The notes: a model not told the origin generated them from the letters alone. Positions 1 to 8,534 are shown, numbered from the stretch's first letter. The stretch is 27,421 nt of DNA from JADDRA01 sp035553895 (GCA_035553895.1 DATMJI010000041.1:1-27421), one strand, 5' to 3'. Numbers and translations: made by a program.

Positions 1-2313
1 GTTGGGCGGGCGGGCGATGGTCCTCTGCGAACTCTCGGCTGGGTCGGCTCGGCCGGTGAGGTCGGGGATCCAGGCGAAGTTGCCGAGTCGGCCGCGGGTC
101 ATGGCGACGTAGATGCCGGCTCGGGTGGCGGAGGGTTCGATGACGGCGATGCCGGCGTCGACGGTGATGCCTTGGTTGCCGTAGCCGGTGGTGGCCCAGC
201 CGAGCTCGACGTGGCGGGCGACGTAGCCGGCGGGCAGCCGAACGGTCCCTCGGTCGGGGTCGGTGACGGTGAGGTCGCCGTTGCGGTGGACGGCTCGGAC
301 TTCCCGGGTGTGGCGGTTGCGGACTTCGAGCCCGCGGTCGGTGAGGAGGGTGGGGTCGTTGCGGCGGGTGGCGATCCGGTCGCCGGCGAACGCGGCCGTC
401 CCGTCGGCGAGCGCGGTACTACGGCCGGTGCGGGTGGGATTGTGTCGCTGCTGGATGTCGATGTTGATCGCTCGGGCGGTGGTCGCGGTCGCGGTAGTGA
501 TGGCCACGGTGCGGCCCCGTTCGGTGAGGCGGGGGTGTTGGCGGGCGATCTGGTCGGCGAGCACGGCGGGGTGGGCGGTGCGGAGCCGGCCGGCCTGCGC
601 GTAGGCGTCGGCCGCCTGTGGGTCACCGGCCCGCAGCGCCAGGCTGGCTTCGGCCTCCCAGGGGTGGGTGAAGCGGCGGACCTCCTCGAGGTGGTGGGCG
701 GGGAAGGTCTCGCACCACAGCGAGAACATGCCGCCCCGGCCAACGGCGGGGAGCTGAGCGGGATCGCCGACGAATACCAGCCGCCAGTGGTGTTTTTGGG
801 CGAGCGTGACGAGGCGGGCGAGGTCCTCGGTGGTAGCCATGCCGGCCTCGTCGAGGATCACCGTGGCACCTGCTGGTGGTTGCCGGCGGGTGCGTTGAGG
901 AGCTTGGAGAGGGTGACGGCGGGGCAGCCGGCCTGCCCGGCGAGCACGTCGGCCGCCTTGCCGGAGGGTGCCGCGCCGAGCACTGGCCGGCCCTGCGCTC
1001 GCAGCTGGTCGACGGCCGCCACCAGGGCGGTGGTCTTGCCTGTGCCGGCGGGTCCGACCACGAGCACGAGCCGGGCGTGTCCCGCCACGGCGGCCGCTGC
1101 GGTCTGCTGGGGATCCTCTCCTGGCGCTGGGGGCATCGTGTCGTAATCGACGGCGGTGTTCGCCCACTCGAGCAGAGCGGCCTCCTCGGCGAGCACCGGG
1201 GCAGTGGTGAGGCGCCGGTCGGTGACGTGCTCGCTGACCGGCCGGCCGTCCCGCCGCGTCCGTGTCCCGCCCAGCGCGGTTGGATGCAGCTCCACGCAGC
1301 GCGCCGCCGCCCGGTTGGTCAACTGATCGACCAGGTGCGTCAGATCGTCGGCCGACGCGGCCGCGCCCGGCGGGAGTAGGGCAGCGACGTGCCGCGACAC
1401 GTCGGTGCGGAGCCACGCCGACGGTGACCGCCCGCCGCTCCACCAGGTACAGCTCCCGAGGGCCGGGTTCGGTGCCGTCGTGCTCATCGGTCCAACGGGC
1501 GATCAGCTCCGCGAGCTTGCCCTCCACCTGCCGCGAACGCTTGGAGAACACCTCCCCCAGCCCCTCAGGTACGCCGGCCGGGTCAGTTTGCCCGGCGCCC
1601 TCGGGCACCGGCTGCCACCCCAGGCCGAGCCGTCCGGCCAGCTCCGAGCGCAGCGCAGCGTCGTACACCCACGACAGCGACTTCTGCTGTCTCTTGAGCC
1701 ATCGGGCGTCGAGGGCCAGCCACATGCCGGTGTCGTCCTGCACCTTGGAGAAGATCACCGCGTGGGTGTGCAGCTGGGGGTCGGCGGTGCGGCTCGTGTG
1801 CTGACGGAACACCGCCACTGTCAGGCCCCGGGCGTCGACCTGGTCGACGCCCCGGTACCCGCGGCGGGTCACCAACCCATGGCGCTCCACCCACGCGAGG
1901 GCAGCATCGACGGCAGCGTCGTGGGCGGCGGCGACTTCGGCCTGCACCCACGGGTCCTCGCTCAGCCCCCACAGCACCGACACGCTCTTCGGCGCCGAGA
2001 ACGTGGCGTCGAACCCCCGGGCTGAGCGGTCACCGAAGCCCCGTCCCAACCGGCGACCGTCGGTAGGGTGGCGGGCCTCGAGCAGCGCCCGCAGCTGCTC
2101 GGGCAGCACCGGGCCGCCAGGGGCGAACCCGAGGGCGGCGCAGCCAGTCCCCCACCACCGGCCCGGCGGCTCGTTCGTGTCGAGGTAGTAGTCCACCGGA
2201 CCACCACTCGTGCCGTCGCGCTCCAGCTGGTCGGCGGCTAGGCCGGCGTAGTAGTCGAGCACCTGCCCGACCTGGTCCCCGGCGGCCTGGATGGTGACGA
2301 TGCGGGCCACCAT
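1..2313 (-). pseudogene. MobF (TrwC/TraI-type) conjugative relaxase-helicase, partial, with two frame changes
   Basis: It would nick and unwind DNA for conjugative transfer. The ATG at 2313 opens a frame that stays free of stops to base 1, at least 771 codons, with the C-terminus outside the window. The relaxase part shows the N-terminal double tyrosine (VLDYY, residues 19-22) and the three-histidine metal site (H172, and H182/H184 in QLHTHAVI). The SF1 helicase part shows LDEAGM (about 870-850), VGDPAQLPAVGR and the final YVAMTRGR. Between about 1425 and 885, however, the family-like sequence, including Walker A GPAGTGKTT near 1030-1055, lies in another minus frame. The outer frame therefore reads nonsense there and lacks Walker A. 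The joins look like two out-of-frame deletions that restore the frame overall. Sequencing error is the alternative. Family assignment is firm; loss of function is inferred. Confidence 0.8.
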
Positions 2314-2711
2314 CAGGATCCCGCCCGGGCCAGTGCACTCGTCTGTTGGCAAAGCCTTCGATGTCCCACGAGGCCGCTGAGCGGCCCGAGATCTCGCGCG
2401 CGATCTTTGGAACGGTCAGTGACGGTCCCTGGCGGTCAGCTCCATCGGGGGGCCGTGGTGGCCTCAGCTCGACAGGTACCCAGCGAGAGCCGGGGCGGCT
2501 TGGCCGAGGCGATAGGTCTCGTGCGAGCCGTCGAGATATCCAGCATCATGCCGGTGCGTAGACATCCGGCTAACAAGCGGCATCTGCTTCGACTGCACAT
2601 GGATGTCGATGAGATGGCGCGTTCTACGACGCCGGTGTGTGCTCGTCGCTTCGACTGTGCTTCGCGGACACCGCCTCCGCCACGAGCGCCCAACGAAACG
2701 CCCGTGTCACT
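2314..2711. other. Gene-free stretch, about 400 bases, inside the putative island
   Basis: I see no convincing gene here. Short open frames exist on both strands but have no recognisable motifs and no ribosome binding sites. Composition is clearly less GC-rich than in the core genes. It may hold the relaxase promoter and decayed island DNA. Confidence 0.5.
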
Positions 2712-3542
2712 TCATGGACGGACCGACTCGAAGAAGGAGATCACTTCCGTGGTAACGGCGTCGGGGGCGACAATCGGGGCGAAGTGCCCGATACCCGGAA
2801 TCTCGCGGACGCGTCCGTCGACAACGTGCTGGGCGACGTGATGCGCTGAATCGGTGAACCAGGGGTTCAATGCGGTTTTCTCGGCCAGCAGAACCATGAC
2901 CGGGGCATCGACCGCTCCGAGCACCTCGGGGTCAGTCGCGTCGGGACCCGCATATGCCATGCTCTGCTGGACCTCTTGCAGCAGCAGCGGCCAGATGCCA
3001 GCTTGCCGTTCCAGGTACGCCGCATCAAGGCCATCGAACTCGTTCTCGTTGCAGACATAGCGGTGGAAGATGCGTGACGCTTCGACCAGTTTGCCCTCGG
3101 CCACCGCCGTACCCACCTTCTCCAACATCGCAACCTGCCGGGAGAGGTCGTCTTCTCCCATCAATGGCCACACTGGGGGCTCGAACGGAGCCACGGCGAC
3201 CACGGCCTCGCTGTGCGCTCCCGCGCCGAGAGCGAGCGAGGCACCATCCGACCAACCCGTCAGGCAGACCGGCTCTGCGATGCTGTCGACGAATGCGTTG
3301 ATGTCCTCCTGCAAACGAGGGGGTGAGTGGTCTGGATTGTCGCCGGACGGTTCGCGACCGCGGATGCTCGGCAGGTAGCAGGTGAACCTCTCGGCGAGGT
3401 GGGGCAGCAGCGCCTCGAAGGCGATGTCTGGGTCCACGACCGGCGGCTGAACCAGGACCAGCGGTGGCCCGTCTCCAAACACTCGGCCGGCGATCTCGGT
3501 ACCGTCGGCAGACCTGGCTCGGTGGATCCGGTTTTCGCTCAT
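2712..3542 (-). CDS. alpha/beta hydrolase, 276 aa
   Basis: A soluble alpha/beta-hydrolase-fold enzyme of unknown substrate. Near the N-terminus there is a beta-strand and oxyanion-like segment (PPLVLVQPP). The nucleophile elbow is TGWSDGAS with Ser98, and the catalytic His is His253 in GIGHFAP close to the C-terminus. The acid residue is not obvious; the usual strand carries LLAEKTAL, so it may be a glutamate. I chose the ATG at 3542 because GAAGGGG lies 7 bases upstream; an ATG at 3548 is too close to that site. It is divergent from a second, broken hydrolase at 3674, and both sit in DNA less GC-rich than the surroundings, which suggests acquisition by transfer. Esterase, lactonase and epoxide-hydrolase activities cannot be told apart from the sequence. 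Confidence 0.8.
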   Translation of the reverse strand: MSENRIHRARSADGTEIAGRVFGDGPPLVLVQPPVVDPDIAFEALLPHLAERFTCYLPSIRGREPSGDNPDHSPPRLQEDINAFVDSIAEPVCLTGWSDGASLALGAGAHSEAVVAVAPFEPPVWPLMGEDDLSRQVAMLEKVGTAVAEGKLVEASRIFHRYVCNENEFDGLDAAYLERQAGIWPLLLQEVQQSMAYAGPDATDPEVLGAVDAPVMVLLAEKTALNPWFTDSAHHVAQHVVDGRVREIPGIGHFAPIVAPDAVTTEVISFFESVRP

Positions 3543-3673
3543 GGGCATGCCCCTTCGCACGGTGATCCTGGGTGACCATCATGATCGATCGCCGGGTGAG
3601 CACCTTCACCTGTGACCGGCAATCTGGACGGGCTCCAGCACTCATCCCTGCGAGAACAGCGAAGGGAGCAACG

Positions 3674-4142
3674 GTGAGCGATCTCTTTCATCGAAGCGTG
3701 GGGCACGGTGCGCCCATGGTCCTGGTACACGGCTCACTGGCGACCGGGGCTGAGGAGTGGCAAGCGCCGCAGCCGCCGCAGCGGAGGGCATCAGCTCTTG
3801 GTGCTCGACCGCCGTGGTTTCAGCGAGAGCCCCGCAGTCGAGGGCGAGGACTTCCTGCGGGACGCCGCCGACATCGCGCACGTCATCGGCGACGGCGCGC
3901 ATGTCGTTGCCCACTCCTACGGGGGACTCGGTGCCATGTTCGCGGCAGCGCAGCAACCCGAGGCCATCCACTCGCTCGCCCTCCTCGAACCCGCCGCAAG
4001 CACCTTGGCCTCAACCGATGCGGCCCGCGACCTCGTCGATGCCATCCGCAACATGTGGGACCAGGACCTCCCCGACAAGGTGTGCAAGACCCGCGTCGGA
4101 GGCCGCTCCCACGTGCCGATCGTTGTCGCGGTTGGTGCTTGA
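3674..4142 (+). pseudogene. alpha/beta hydrolase remnant, frameshifted and C-terminally truncated
   Basis: A GTG start at 3674 has GAAGGGAG just upstream. It opens with a typical hydrolase N-terminus containing the oxyanion motif VLVHGS (MVLVHGSLATGAEEW). At about 3780-3790 the homologous reading moves to another frame, giving LLVLDRRGFSESP and then the nucleophile elbow VAHSYGG with its serine, and ALLEP. The second frame ends at 4142, soon after NMWDQDLPDK, so the cap and the C-terminal part carrying the catalytic His (roughly 100 residues in this family) are missing. This is most likely a dead gene. A single-base sequencing error could explain the frameshift but not the missing C-terminus. 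It is divergent from the intact hydrolase at 3542. Confidence 0.7.
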
Positions 4143-4603
4143 TAACGCCGAGCTCCGTCGTTCGATGCTGGGGTCGCGCCGCCGAGGCCAAGACCGGGAC
4201 GGAGGCGCTGGGACGGGTCTGGTCCCCGGTCCTGTCGGACGACATGTGTGGGCGGGAGCCGCAGACTGTTCCGTCTGTGTTCCGTCACAGGGCGAACTGC
4301 CCGGTTCCTGGCGGTCACTGGCGGACAGGCGTTTCCCCTCGTCAGCGACCACTTTCACCGATCCGGCCAGGTCAGCAAATCGCCGCCGGCAGAACTACGA
4401 CATCTAGGTTGGGAGGCCGCTGACCCGTGGGAAGCTCGGGTCAGCGGTGCCCTCGAACCGTCGCCGGGCTGTCGGACGTCCGAGCGGCCGGCGGGGTCAC
4501 CGGGCCGGCCGCCACGGCTCCGGTTGACGAGGCCGCATGCAACGGCCACCTACGGGGTAGGCGCGTGGCCCGACACATCCCCCCGACCCCTCGGAGAGAA
4601 GAC
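4143..4603. other. Gene-free stretch of 461 bases at the island/core border
   Basis: No frame here has recognisable protein motifs. It contains a perfect 10-base-pair hairpin (4417-4447) and a short near-tandem repeat (TGTTCCGTC twice between about 4267 and 4287). It probably includes the promoter of the SRPBCC gene at 4604, though no clear -10/-35 pair is visible. Confidence 0.45.
4417..4447. terminator. Perfect 10-bp hairpin, possible terminator
   Basis: CCGCTGACCC (4417-4426) pairs perfectly with GGGTCAGCGG (4438-4447) across an 11-base loop. There is no U-tract, as with the other likely terminators here. It lies between the broken hydrolase and the SRPBCC gene. Confidence 0.45.
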
Positions 4604-5050
4604 ATGTCAACCACCGAGAAGACCATCGACATCGACCTGCCCGTGTCCACCGTCTACAACCAGTGGACCCAGTTCGAGGACTTTCCCCACTTCATGGAGG
4701 GCGTCGAGCGCGTCACCCAGATCGACGACAAGCGGCTGCACTGGGTCGCCGAGATCGCCGGTGCCCGCGAGGAGTGGGACGCCGAGATCGTCAACCAGGA
4801 GCCCGACCGCCGCATCGCCTGGCGGGCCATCAGCGGGACCAAGAACGACGGCGTCGTGAGCTTCGAGCCCGTCGGCTCTGCCTCCACCCGGGTCACCCTC
4901 GACCTCGACGTGGAGCCCGAAGGCATCAAGGAGCAACTCGGCGAGAAGCTTGGCCTCATCTCCAAGCGGGTCGAGGGCGACCTGAAGCGGTTCAAGGAGT
5001 TCATCGAGTCCCGCGGCGCCGAGACCGGTGCCTGGCGGGGACAAGTCTGA
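4604..5050 (+). CDS. SRPBCC-family (cyclase/dehydrase-type) protein, 148 aa
   Basis: A small START-like helix-grip protein of the polyketide cyclase/dehydrase type. The family binds hydrophobic ligands or lipids; its role here is unknown. Visible features are the first strand KTIDIDLPVSTVYNQW, then FEDFPHFMEGVERV, the middle segment WDAEIVNQEPDRRIAWR, FEPVGSASTRVTLDLD and a long C-terminal helix (KRVEGDLKRFKEFIESRG). This order matches a widespread group of stand-alone bacterial proteins of about 150 residues. The start at 4604 is supported by GGAGAGAAG directly upstream. The next gene begins about 50 bases downstream on the same strand, so the two may be cotranscribed, though no functional link is evident. 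Confidence 0.82.
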   Translation: MSTTEKTIDIDLPVSTVYNQWTQFEDFPHFMEGVERVTQIDDKRLHWVAEIAGAREEWDAEIVNQEPDRRIAWRAISGTKNDGVVSFEPVGSASTRVTLDLDVEPEGIKEQLGEKLGLISKRVEGDLKRFKEFIESRGAETGAWRGQV

Positions 5051-5099
5051 CCACCCCCCACTGCCTCTCGGAGCCGCCGCCCCGGGCCGTGAGTCGTCG

Positions 5100-6503
5100 G
5101 TGACGGGTGCCTCCACGGCGAGCGCCGTCACCGAGGAGATTCCCGTCACCGACCCGGCGACGGGCCAGGAGATCGGTCGCATCCCGGCGGGCTCGGCGGG
5201 CGCCGCCGACCGGGCGGTGGCCGCCGCCCATGGCGCCTTCGCCCGGTGGCGGGACACGCCGGCCGCCGAGCGGGCCGCCCTGCTCAAGGATGGGGCCCGG
5301 CGCCTGGCCGGCCGTGCCGGCGAGCTGGCTGCGCTGCAGACGGCCGAGAACGGCAAGCCCATCGCCGACAGCCGCGGCGGCGTCGAGGCCGGGATCGCCG
5401 CCATCGAGCAGTACGCCGAGTTGGGGCCGCTCCACCGGGGGCGGGCGCTGCGGGGATCGCCGGCAGCGTTCGACGCAATGGTGCCGGAGCCGTTCGGGGT
5501 GGCGGCGTGCCTGACGCCGTGGAACGACCCGGTGGCCATCGCCTGTCAAGCCGTCGCCGCCTGCCTCGTCGCCGGCAACACCGTCGTCCTCAAGCCGTCG
5601 GAGCGGACGCCGCTGACCGCCTCCAGGGTGGTCGAGTTGCTCGACCTGCCCCCCGGCGTGCTGCAGCTCCTCCACGGGGACGGGCGGGCCGGCCGGCCGC
5701 TCGTCGCCGACCCCCGGGTGAGCCTCGTGTACCACGTCGGCGCCGTGGCCGCCGGCCGGGAGATCGCCGAGGTCTGTGCCTCACAGCTGAAGAAGGCGGT
5801 GCTCGAGCTCGGGGGCAACGACCCGCTCATCGTCGACGGCGACGTCGACCCGTCCTTCGCCGCCGACCAGGCGGCCACCGGTGCCTTCGCCAACGCCGGT
5901 CAGATCTGCACGTCGGTCGAGCGGATCTACGTCCACCAGAGGGTCGCCGAGCCGTTCCTGGCGGCGCTGGCGGCACGGGCCCGAAGCCTGGTCATGGGCC
6001 CGGGTGACGATCCGGCCACGGAGCTCGGCCCGCTCATCGACGAGCGCCATCGCCGCTCCGTGCACGGGCAGGTCAGCGATGCCGTGGCCGCCGGCGCCCA
6101 CTGCCTCTGCGGGGGCGCCGTCCCCGCCGGTCCCGGCTCGTTCTACCCGGCGACGGTGCTCGCCGGGTGCACCCCCGACATGGCGGTGATGCGGGAGGAG
6201 ACGTTCGGCCCGGTGGCACCGGTCACGGTGGTCAGCTCGTTCGAAGGCGCCCTTGCCGCCGCGGCGGCGACCACCTACGGGCTGGCGGCGACGGTGCTCA
6301 CCGCCTCGCCCGCCCACGCCCAGCGAGCGGTGCGGGAGCTCGACGCCGGCACCGTCAAGGTCAACGCGGTCTTCGGCGGCGCCCCCGGCGGCTCCGCCCA
6401 CCCCCGCCGGGGGAGCGGGCTGGGCTACGGCTATGGACCGGAACTGCTCGACGAGGTCTCCCGGGCCAAGGTCGTCCACCTGGCCCAGCACCCCCCGACC
6501 TAG
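5100..6503 (+). CDS. aldehyde dehydrogenase family protein, 467 aa
   Basis: An NAD(P)-dependent oxidoreductase of the ALDH superfamily, probably cytosolic, oxidising an unidentified aldehyde to an acid. Seen in order: TPWNDP and LKPSERTPLTA of the coenzyme site, the general-base region LELGGNDP (Glu236), the catalytic cysteine in GQICTS (Cys270), and EETFGPVAPV. The 34-residue spacing between Glu and Cys matches the family. The usual GS nucleotide-loop motif is altered (VYHVGAVAAGREI), and the C-terminal segment PRRGSGLGYGYG is less conserved, so substrate and coenzyme cannot be read off. I chose the GTG at 5100, just before the first homologous strand; an upstream ATG at 5028 would overlap the previous gene. 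Its stop codon lies inside an inverted repeat shared with the convergent gene. Confidence 0.85.
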   Translation: MTGASTASAVTEEIPVTDPATGQEIGRIPAGSAGAADRAVAAAHGAFARWRDTPAAERAALLKDGARRLAGRAGELAALQTAENGKPIADSRGGVEAGIAAIEQYAELGPLHRGRALRGSPAAFDAMVPEPFGVAACLTPWNDPVAIACQAVAACLVAGNTVVLKPSERTPLTASRVVELLDLPPGVLQLLHGDGRAGRPLVADPRVSLVYHVGAVAAGREIAEVCASQLKKAVLELGGNDPLIVDGDVDPSFAADQAATGAFANAGQICTSVERIYVHQRVAEPFLAALAARARSLVMGPGDDPATELGPLIDERHRRSVHGQVSDAVAAGAHCLCGGAVPAGPGSFYPATVLAGCTPDMAVMREETFGPVAPVTVVSSFEGALAAAAATTYGLAATVLTASPAHAQRAVRELDAGTVKVNAVFGGAPGGSAHPRRGSGLGYGYGPELLDEVSRAKVVHLAQHPPT

Positions 6504-6583
6504 CCCGGCACCTCCTCGACCACGCCGGCCGACGCTCGGCAGCCGGGGCCGTCCCTTGATACCGCCCCGGCAGGCCGGGCTAG
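6500..6583. terminator. Inverted repeat containing both stop codons of a convergent gene pair
   Basis: CTAGCCCGGC (6500-6509) and GCCGGGCTAG (6574-6583) are perfect inverse copies. The left arm holds the TAG of the aldehyde dehydrogenase gene and the right arm the TAG of the minus-strand gene. A shorter nested pair, CCGGGGC (6543-6549) and GCCCCGG (6564-6570), lies between them. This is a candidate two-way terminator. Confidence 0.5.
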
Positions 6584-7050
6584 CCGCCGGTGCCGAGATC
6601 GGGCGGTGAGGGCAACACGATGCTCTCCACCATCTCCCGGATCTCCTCGGGCAGCGGGTCGAGGGGCAGGTCGGAGCTGCCGGACTCGGTGGTGACCGGA
6701 CCGCCCAGGCGCTCCTCGTCGATGACCAGGGTCTCGCCGAAGAAGGTCTCGAAGCGCGACTTGCGGTTCCCGATGGAGAAGATCGCTCCCAGCGGTGCGT
6801 GCACCTCGAAGCCGGCCTTGGTGAAGTAGGCCTTGGACCGGGCGATGGCCCCGCCCTGGGTGGGCACGGCGACGTCAGCGGCGCTCACCGCCCGGCTCGA
6901 GGCACTCGGCTCCGACGGGCTGGAACCCTCCAGGATGGCGGCGGCCTCGCCACCGACCCCCCCGGGGTTCTCCACCGTCGCCTCGTCGGGATCGGACGGC
7001 TGGTCTCGTCGCAGCGAGACCACTGCGGACACGTAGGGATCAGACTCCAT
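6580..7050 (-). CDS. hypothetical protein, 156 aa, resembling a stand-alone protease propeptide domain
   Basis: I do not recognise this gene firmly. The first 60 or so residues are acidic and low in complexity. The second half is compact: KAYFTKAGFEVHAPLGAIFS, then RFETFFGETLVI, then LPEEIREMVESIVLPSPPDL. The order 'helix, GFEV, strand, FE..FG..L, LP..I...V' resembles the pro-kumamolisin/subtilase activation domain, but no protease follows. There is no signal peptide or membrane segment. The ATG at 7050 lies 7 bases after a TACCAT -10 box on its strand, suggesting a leaderless mRNA. It is divergent from the FGGY kinase at 7104 and convergent with the aldehyde dehydrogenase. The gene itself is likely real; the propeptide likeness is recalled from pattern only. 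Confidence 0.6.
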   Translation of the reverse strand: MESDPYVSAVVSLRRDQPSDPDEATVENPGGVGGEAAAILEGSSPSEPSASSRAVSAADVAVPTQGGAIARSKAYFTKAGFEVHAPLGAIFSIGNRKSRFETFFGETLVIDEERLGGPVTTESGSSDLPLDPLPEEIREMVESIVLPSPPDLGTGG

Positions 7051-7057
7051 GGATCCG

Positions 7058-7063
7058 ATGGTA
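7058..7063 (-). promoter_or_regulatory. -10 box TACCAT for a leaderless minus-strand gene
   Basis: On the minus strand TACCAT (7063 down to 7058) is followed by 7 bases and then the ATG at 7050. Transcription would start at or next to the start codon. No good -35 box is visible. Confidence 0.5.
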
Positions 7064-7103
7064 TTGCCGGGAGCCGCCGGTGAGGTGCTGGACTGGCGGG
7101 GCC

Positions 7104-8438
7104 ATGGCCCGCCCCACCCCGCTCCTGCTCGGCATCGACGTCGGCACCAGCCGCACCAAGGCCCTCCTCGTCGATCCCGGTGGCCAGGAGGTGGCCGCCG
7201 CCGTGGTGGCCACCCCCTTCACCCGGCACGGCGACCACATCGAGATGGGCGTGAACCACCTGCGCTCGGCCCTCACCCGCGTGCTGGACCAGCTGGGTGA
7301 GGAGCGAGGCCGGGTGGTGGCCGCCGGCCTCACGGGCATGGCCGAGAGTGGTGCTCCCCTGGCCGCCGACGCCCGGCCGCTGGCACCCGTCATCGCCTGG
7401 CACGACCCGAGAGGGGCCGAAGCGGTGCAGACCCTCGAGGAACGCTTCGGCGACGAGTTGGCCCGGGCCATCGGCCAGCCCATCCGCACGGTGTCGTCGG
7501 TGGCCAAGCTCGGGTGGCTGGTGGGCCAGGGCGTGGTCCCGGCCCACTGGCTGGGCGTTCCCGAGCTCGGGCTCCACCTCCTGACCGGTGCTCGGGCCAC
7601 CGACTACTCCCTGGCCGCCCGCACCGGTGCCTACGACGTCGACAGGCGCCAGTGGATCGACGACGTCCCCGCCGCCCTTGGGTTCCCCGTCGAGGTCTTC
7701 GCCCCGGTGCGGGCGGCGGGGACGGTGATGGGACGGGTGCACCCGCCGGGGGCAACCTGGTCGGGCCTGCCGGTGGGCATCCCCGTCACCCTGGCCGGCC
7801 ACGACCATCTCGGCGCCCTGGCCGGATCCGGTGCCCGCCCTGACGACCTGGCCAACTCGGTGGGGACGGCGGAATCGGTGGTGGCCCGTAGCGGCCAGCT
7901 CCCCGACCGGCAGCGGGCCCTGGGCCTGCGGGTGGCGATCACCTTGACCCCCGACGGCGACGGCTGGGCGGTGATGGCCGGGGCGGCCCGGGCCGGGACC
8001 GCCCTCCTCGCCGCCGCCCGGGCCCTCGGCCTGTCCCCCACCGAGCTCGACCGCCGGGCGGCCGGGAGCGAGTCACCGGCCCGTCCCGGCCTGCTGGCGG
8101 CGGTGCTCGGCGGTGACATCACCGGCCTCGCCACCGGGGACCCGGGCGACCATTGGCGGTCACTGCTGGGGGCCCTGTCGGAGCGCACCTGGGAGGCCGT
8201 CGGGCGGGCCCGGGAGTTGCTGGAGAGCCGGCCCCCGCGCCTCGTCGTCTTCGGGGGCGGGGCCGCCAGCGCCCCCTGGCTGGCCATCAAGGCGGCGGCC
8301 GGGGACGTCCCGCTGTGGCGGGCGACGACCAGGGAGGCCGCCGCCCGGGGGGCGGCGTTGACCGCCGGGGTGGCGGCAGGCTGGTGGCCCTCGACCGGAA
8401 AGGCCCCGGCGGCACCCCTCGAGCCCGTGACCACCTGA
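7104..8438 (+). CDS. FGGY-family carbohydrate kinase, 444 aa
   Basis: It would phosphorylate a sugar or polyol with ATP in the cytosol; the substrate is not identifiable. The first phosphate-binding motif is LGIDVGTSRTKALLVD at the N-terminus. Other family marks are LTGMAESG, the sugar-site strand APVIAWHDPRG, the metal/catalytic region VTLAGHDHLGALAGSGARP, and the C-terminal FGGGAASAPWLAIKAAAGDVPLWR with TREAAARGAALTA. At 444 residues it is somewhat shorter than typical xylulokinases or glycerol kinases (about 480-520). The ATG at 7104 gives the proper N-terminus; a weak GGCGGGG precedes it. There are no sugar transporter or isomerase genes beside it. It ends 10 bases before a long palindrome at 8448. 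Confidence 0.85.
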   Translation: MARPTPLLLGIDVGTSRTKALLVDPGGQEVAAAVVATPFTRHGDHIEMGVNHLRSALTRVLDQLGEERGRVVAAGLTGMAESGAPLAADARPLAPVIAWHDPRGAEAVQTLEERFGDELARAIGQPIRTVSSVAKLGWLVGQGVVPAHWLGVPELGLHLLTGARATDYSLAARTGAYDVDRRQWIDDVPAALGFPVEVFAPVRAAGTVMGRVHPPGATWSGLPVGIPVTLAGHDHLGALAGSGARPDDLANSVGTAESVVARSGQLPDRQRALGLRVAITLTPDGDGWAVMAGAARAGTALLAAARALGLSPTELDRRAAGSESPARPGLLAAVLGGDITGLATGDPGDHWRSLLGALSERTWEAVGRARELLESRPPRLVVFGGGAASAPWLAIKAAAGDVPLWRATTREAAARGAALTAGVAAGWWPSTGKAPAAPLEPVTT

Positions 8439-8447
8439 CCCCTGGCA

Positions 8448-8503
8448 CCACCTTTGTGTGCAGCGATCGTGGCTATACCACCATCTACTGCACACAAAGG
8501 TGG
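8448..8503. repeat. 56-base palindrome with perfect 16-bp arms and nested stem
   Basis: CCACCTTTGTGTGCAG (8448-8463) and CTGCACACAAAGGTGG (8488-8503) are perfect inverse complements with a 24-base spacer. The spacer holds a second small palindrome, GTGG-CTATA-CCAC (8469-8481), flanked by GAT and ATC. It lies in the 96-base gap between the convergent FGGY kinase and the glnE-linked membrane gene. The simplest role is a bidirectional terminator. Its length and AT-richer sequence differ from the short GC hairpins elsewhere in the window. Confidence 0.85.
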
Positions 8504-8534
8504 GGAGGCCGGAGGGTCTACTGGCGGGGCCGGG

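Noticed and set aside
172..1146. Long plus-strand open frame of 324 codons rich in Gly and Val
   Set aside because: It is the reverse shadow of the relaxase: the minus strand here encodes clear helicase motifs, and the plus translation has no motif or ribosome binding site.
2423..4317. Near-identical 16-mers CGGTCCCTGGCGGTCA (2423) and CGGTTCCTGGCGGTCA (4302) flanking the hydrolase pair, considered as attachment or target-site repeats
   Set aside because: One mismatch, and in GC-rich DNA many 16-mers with one mismatch are expected by chance in 27 kb. No integrase or tRNA end is associated.
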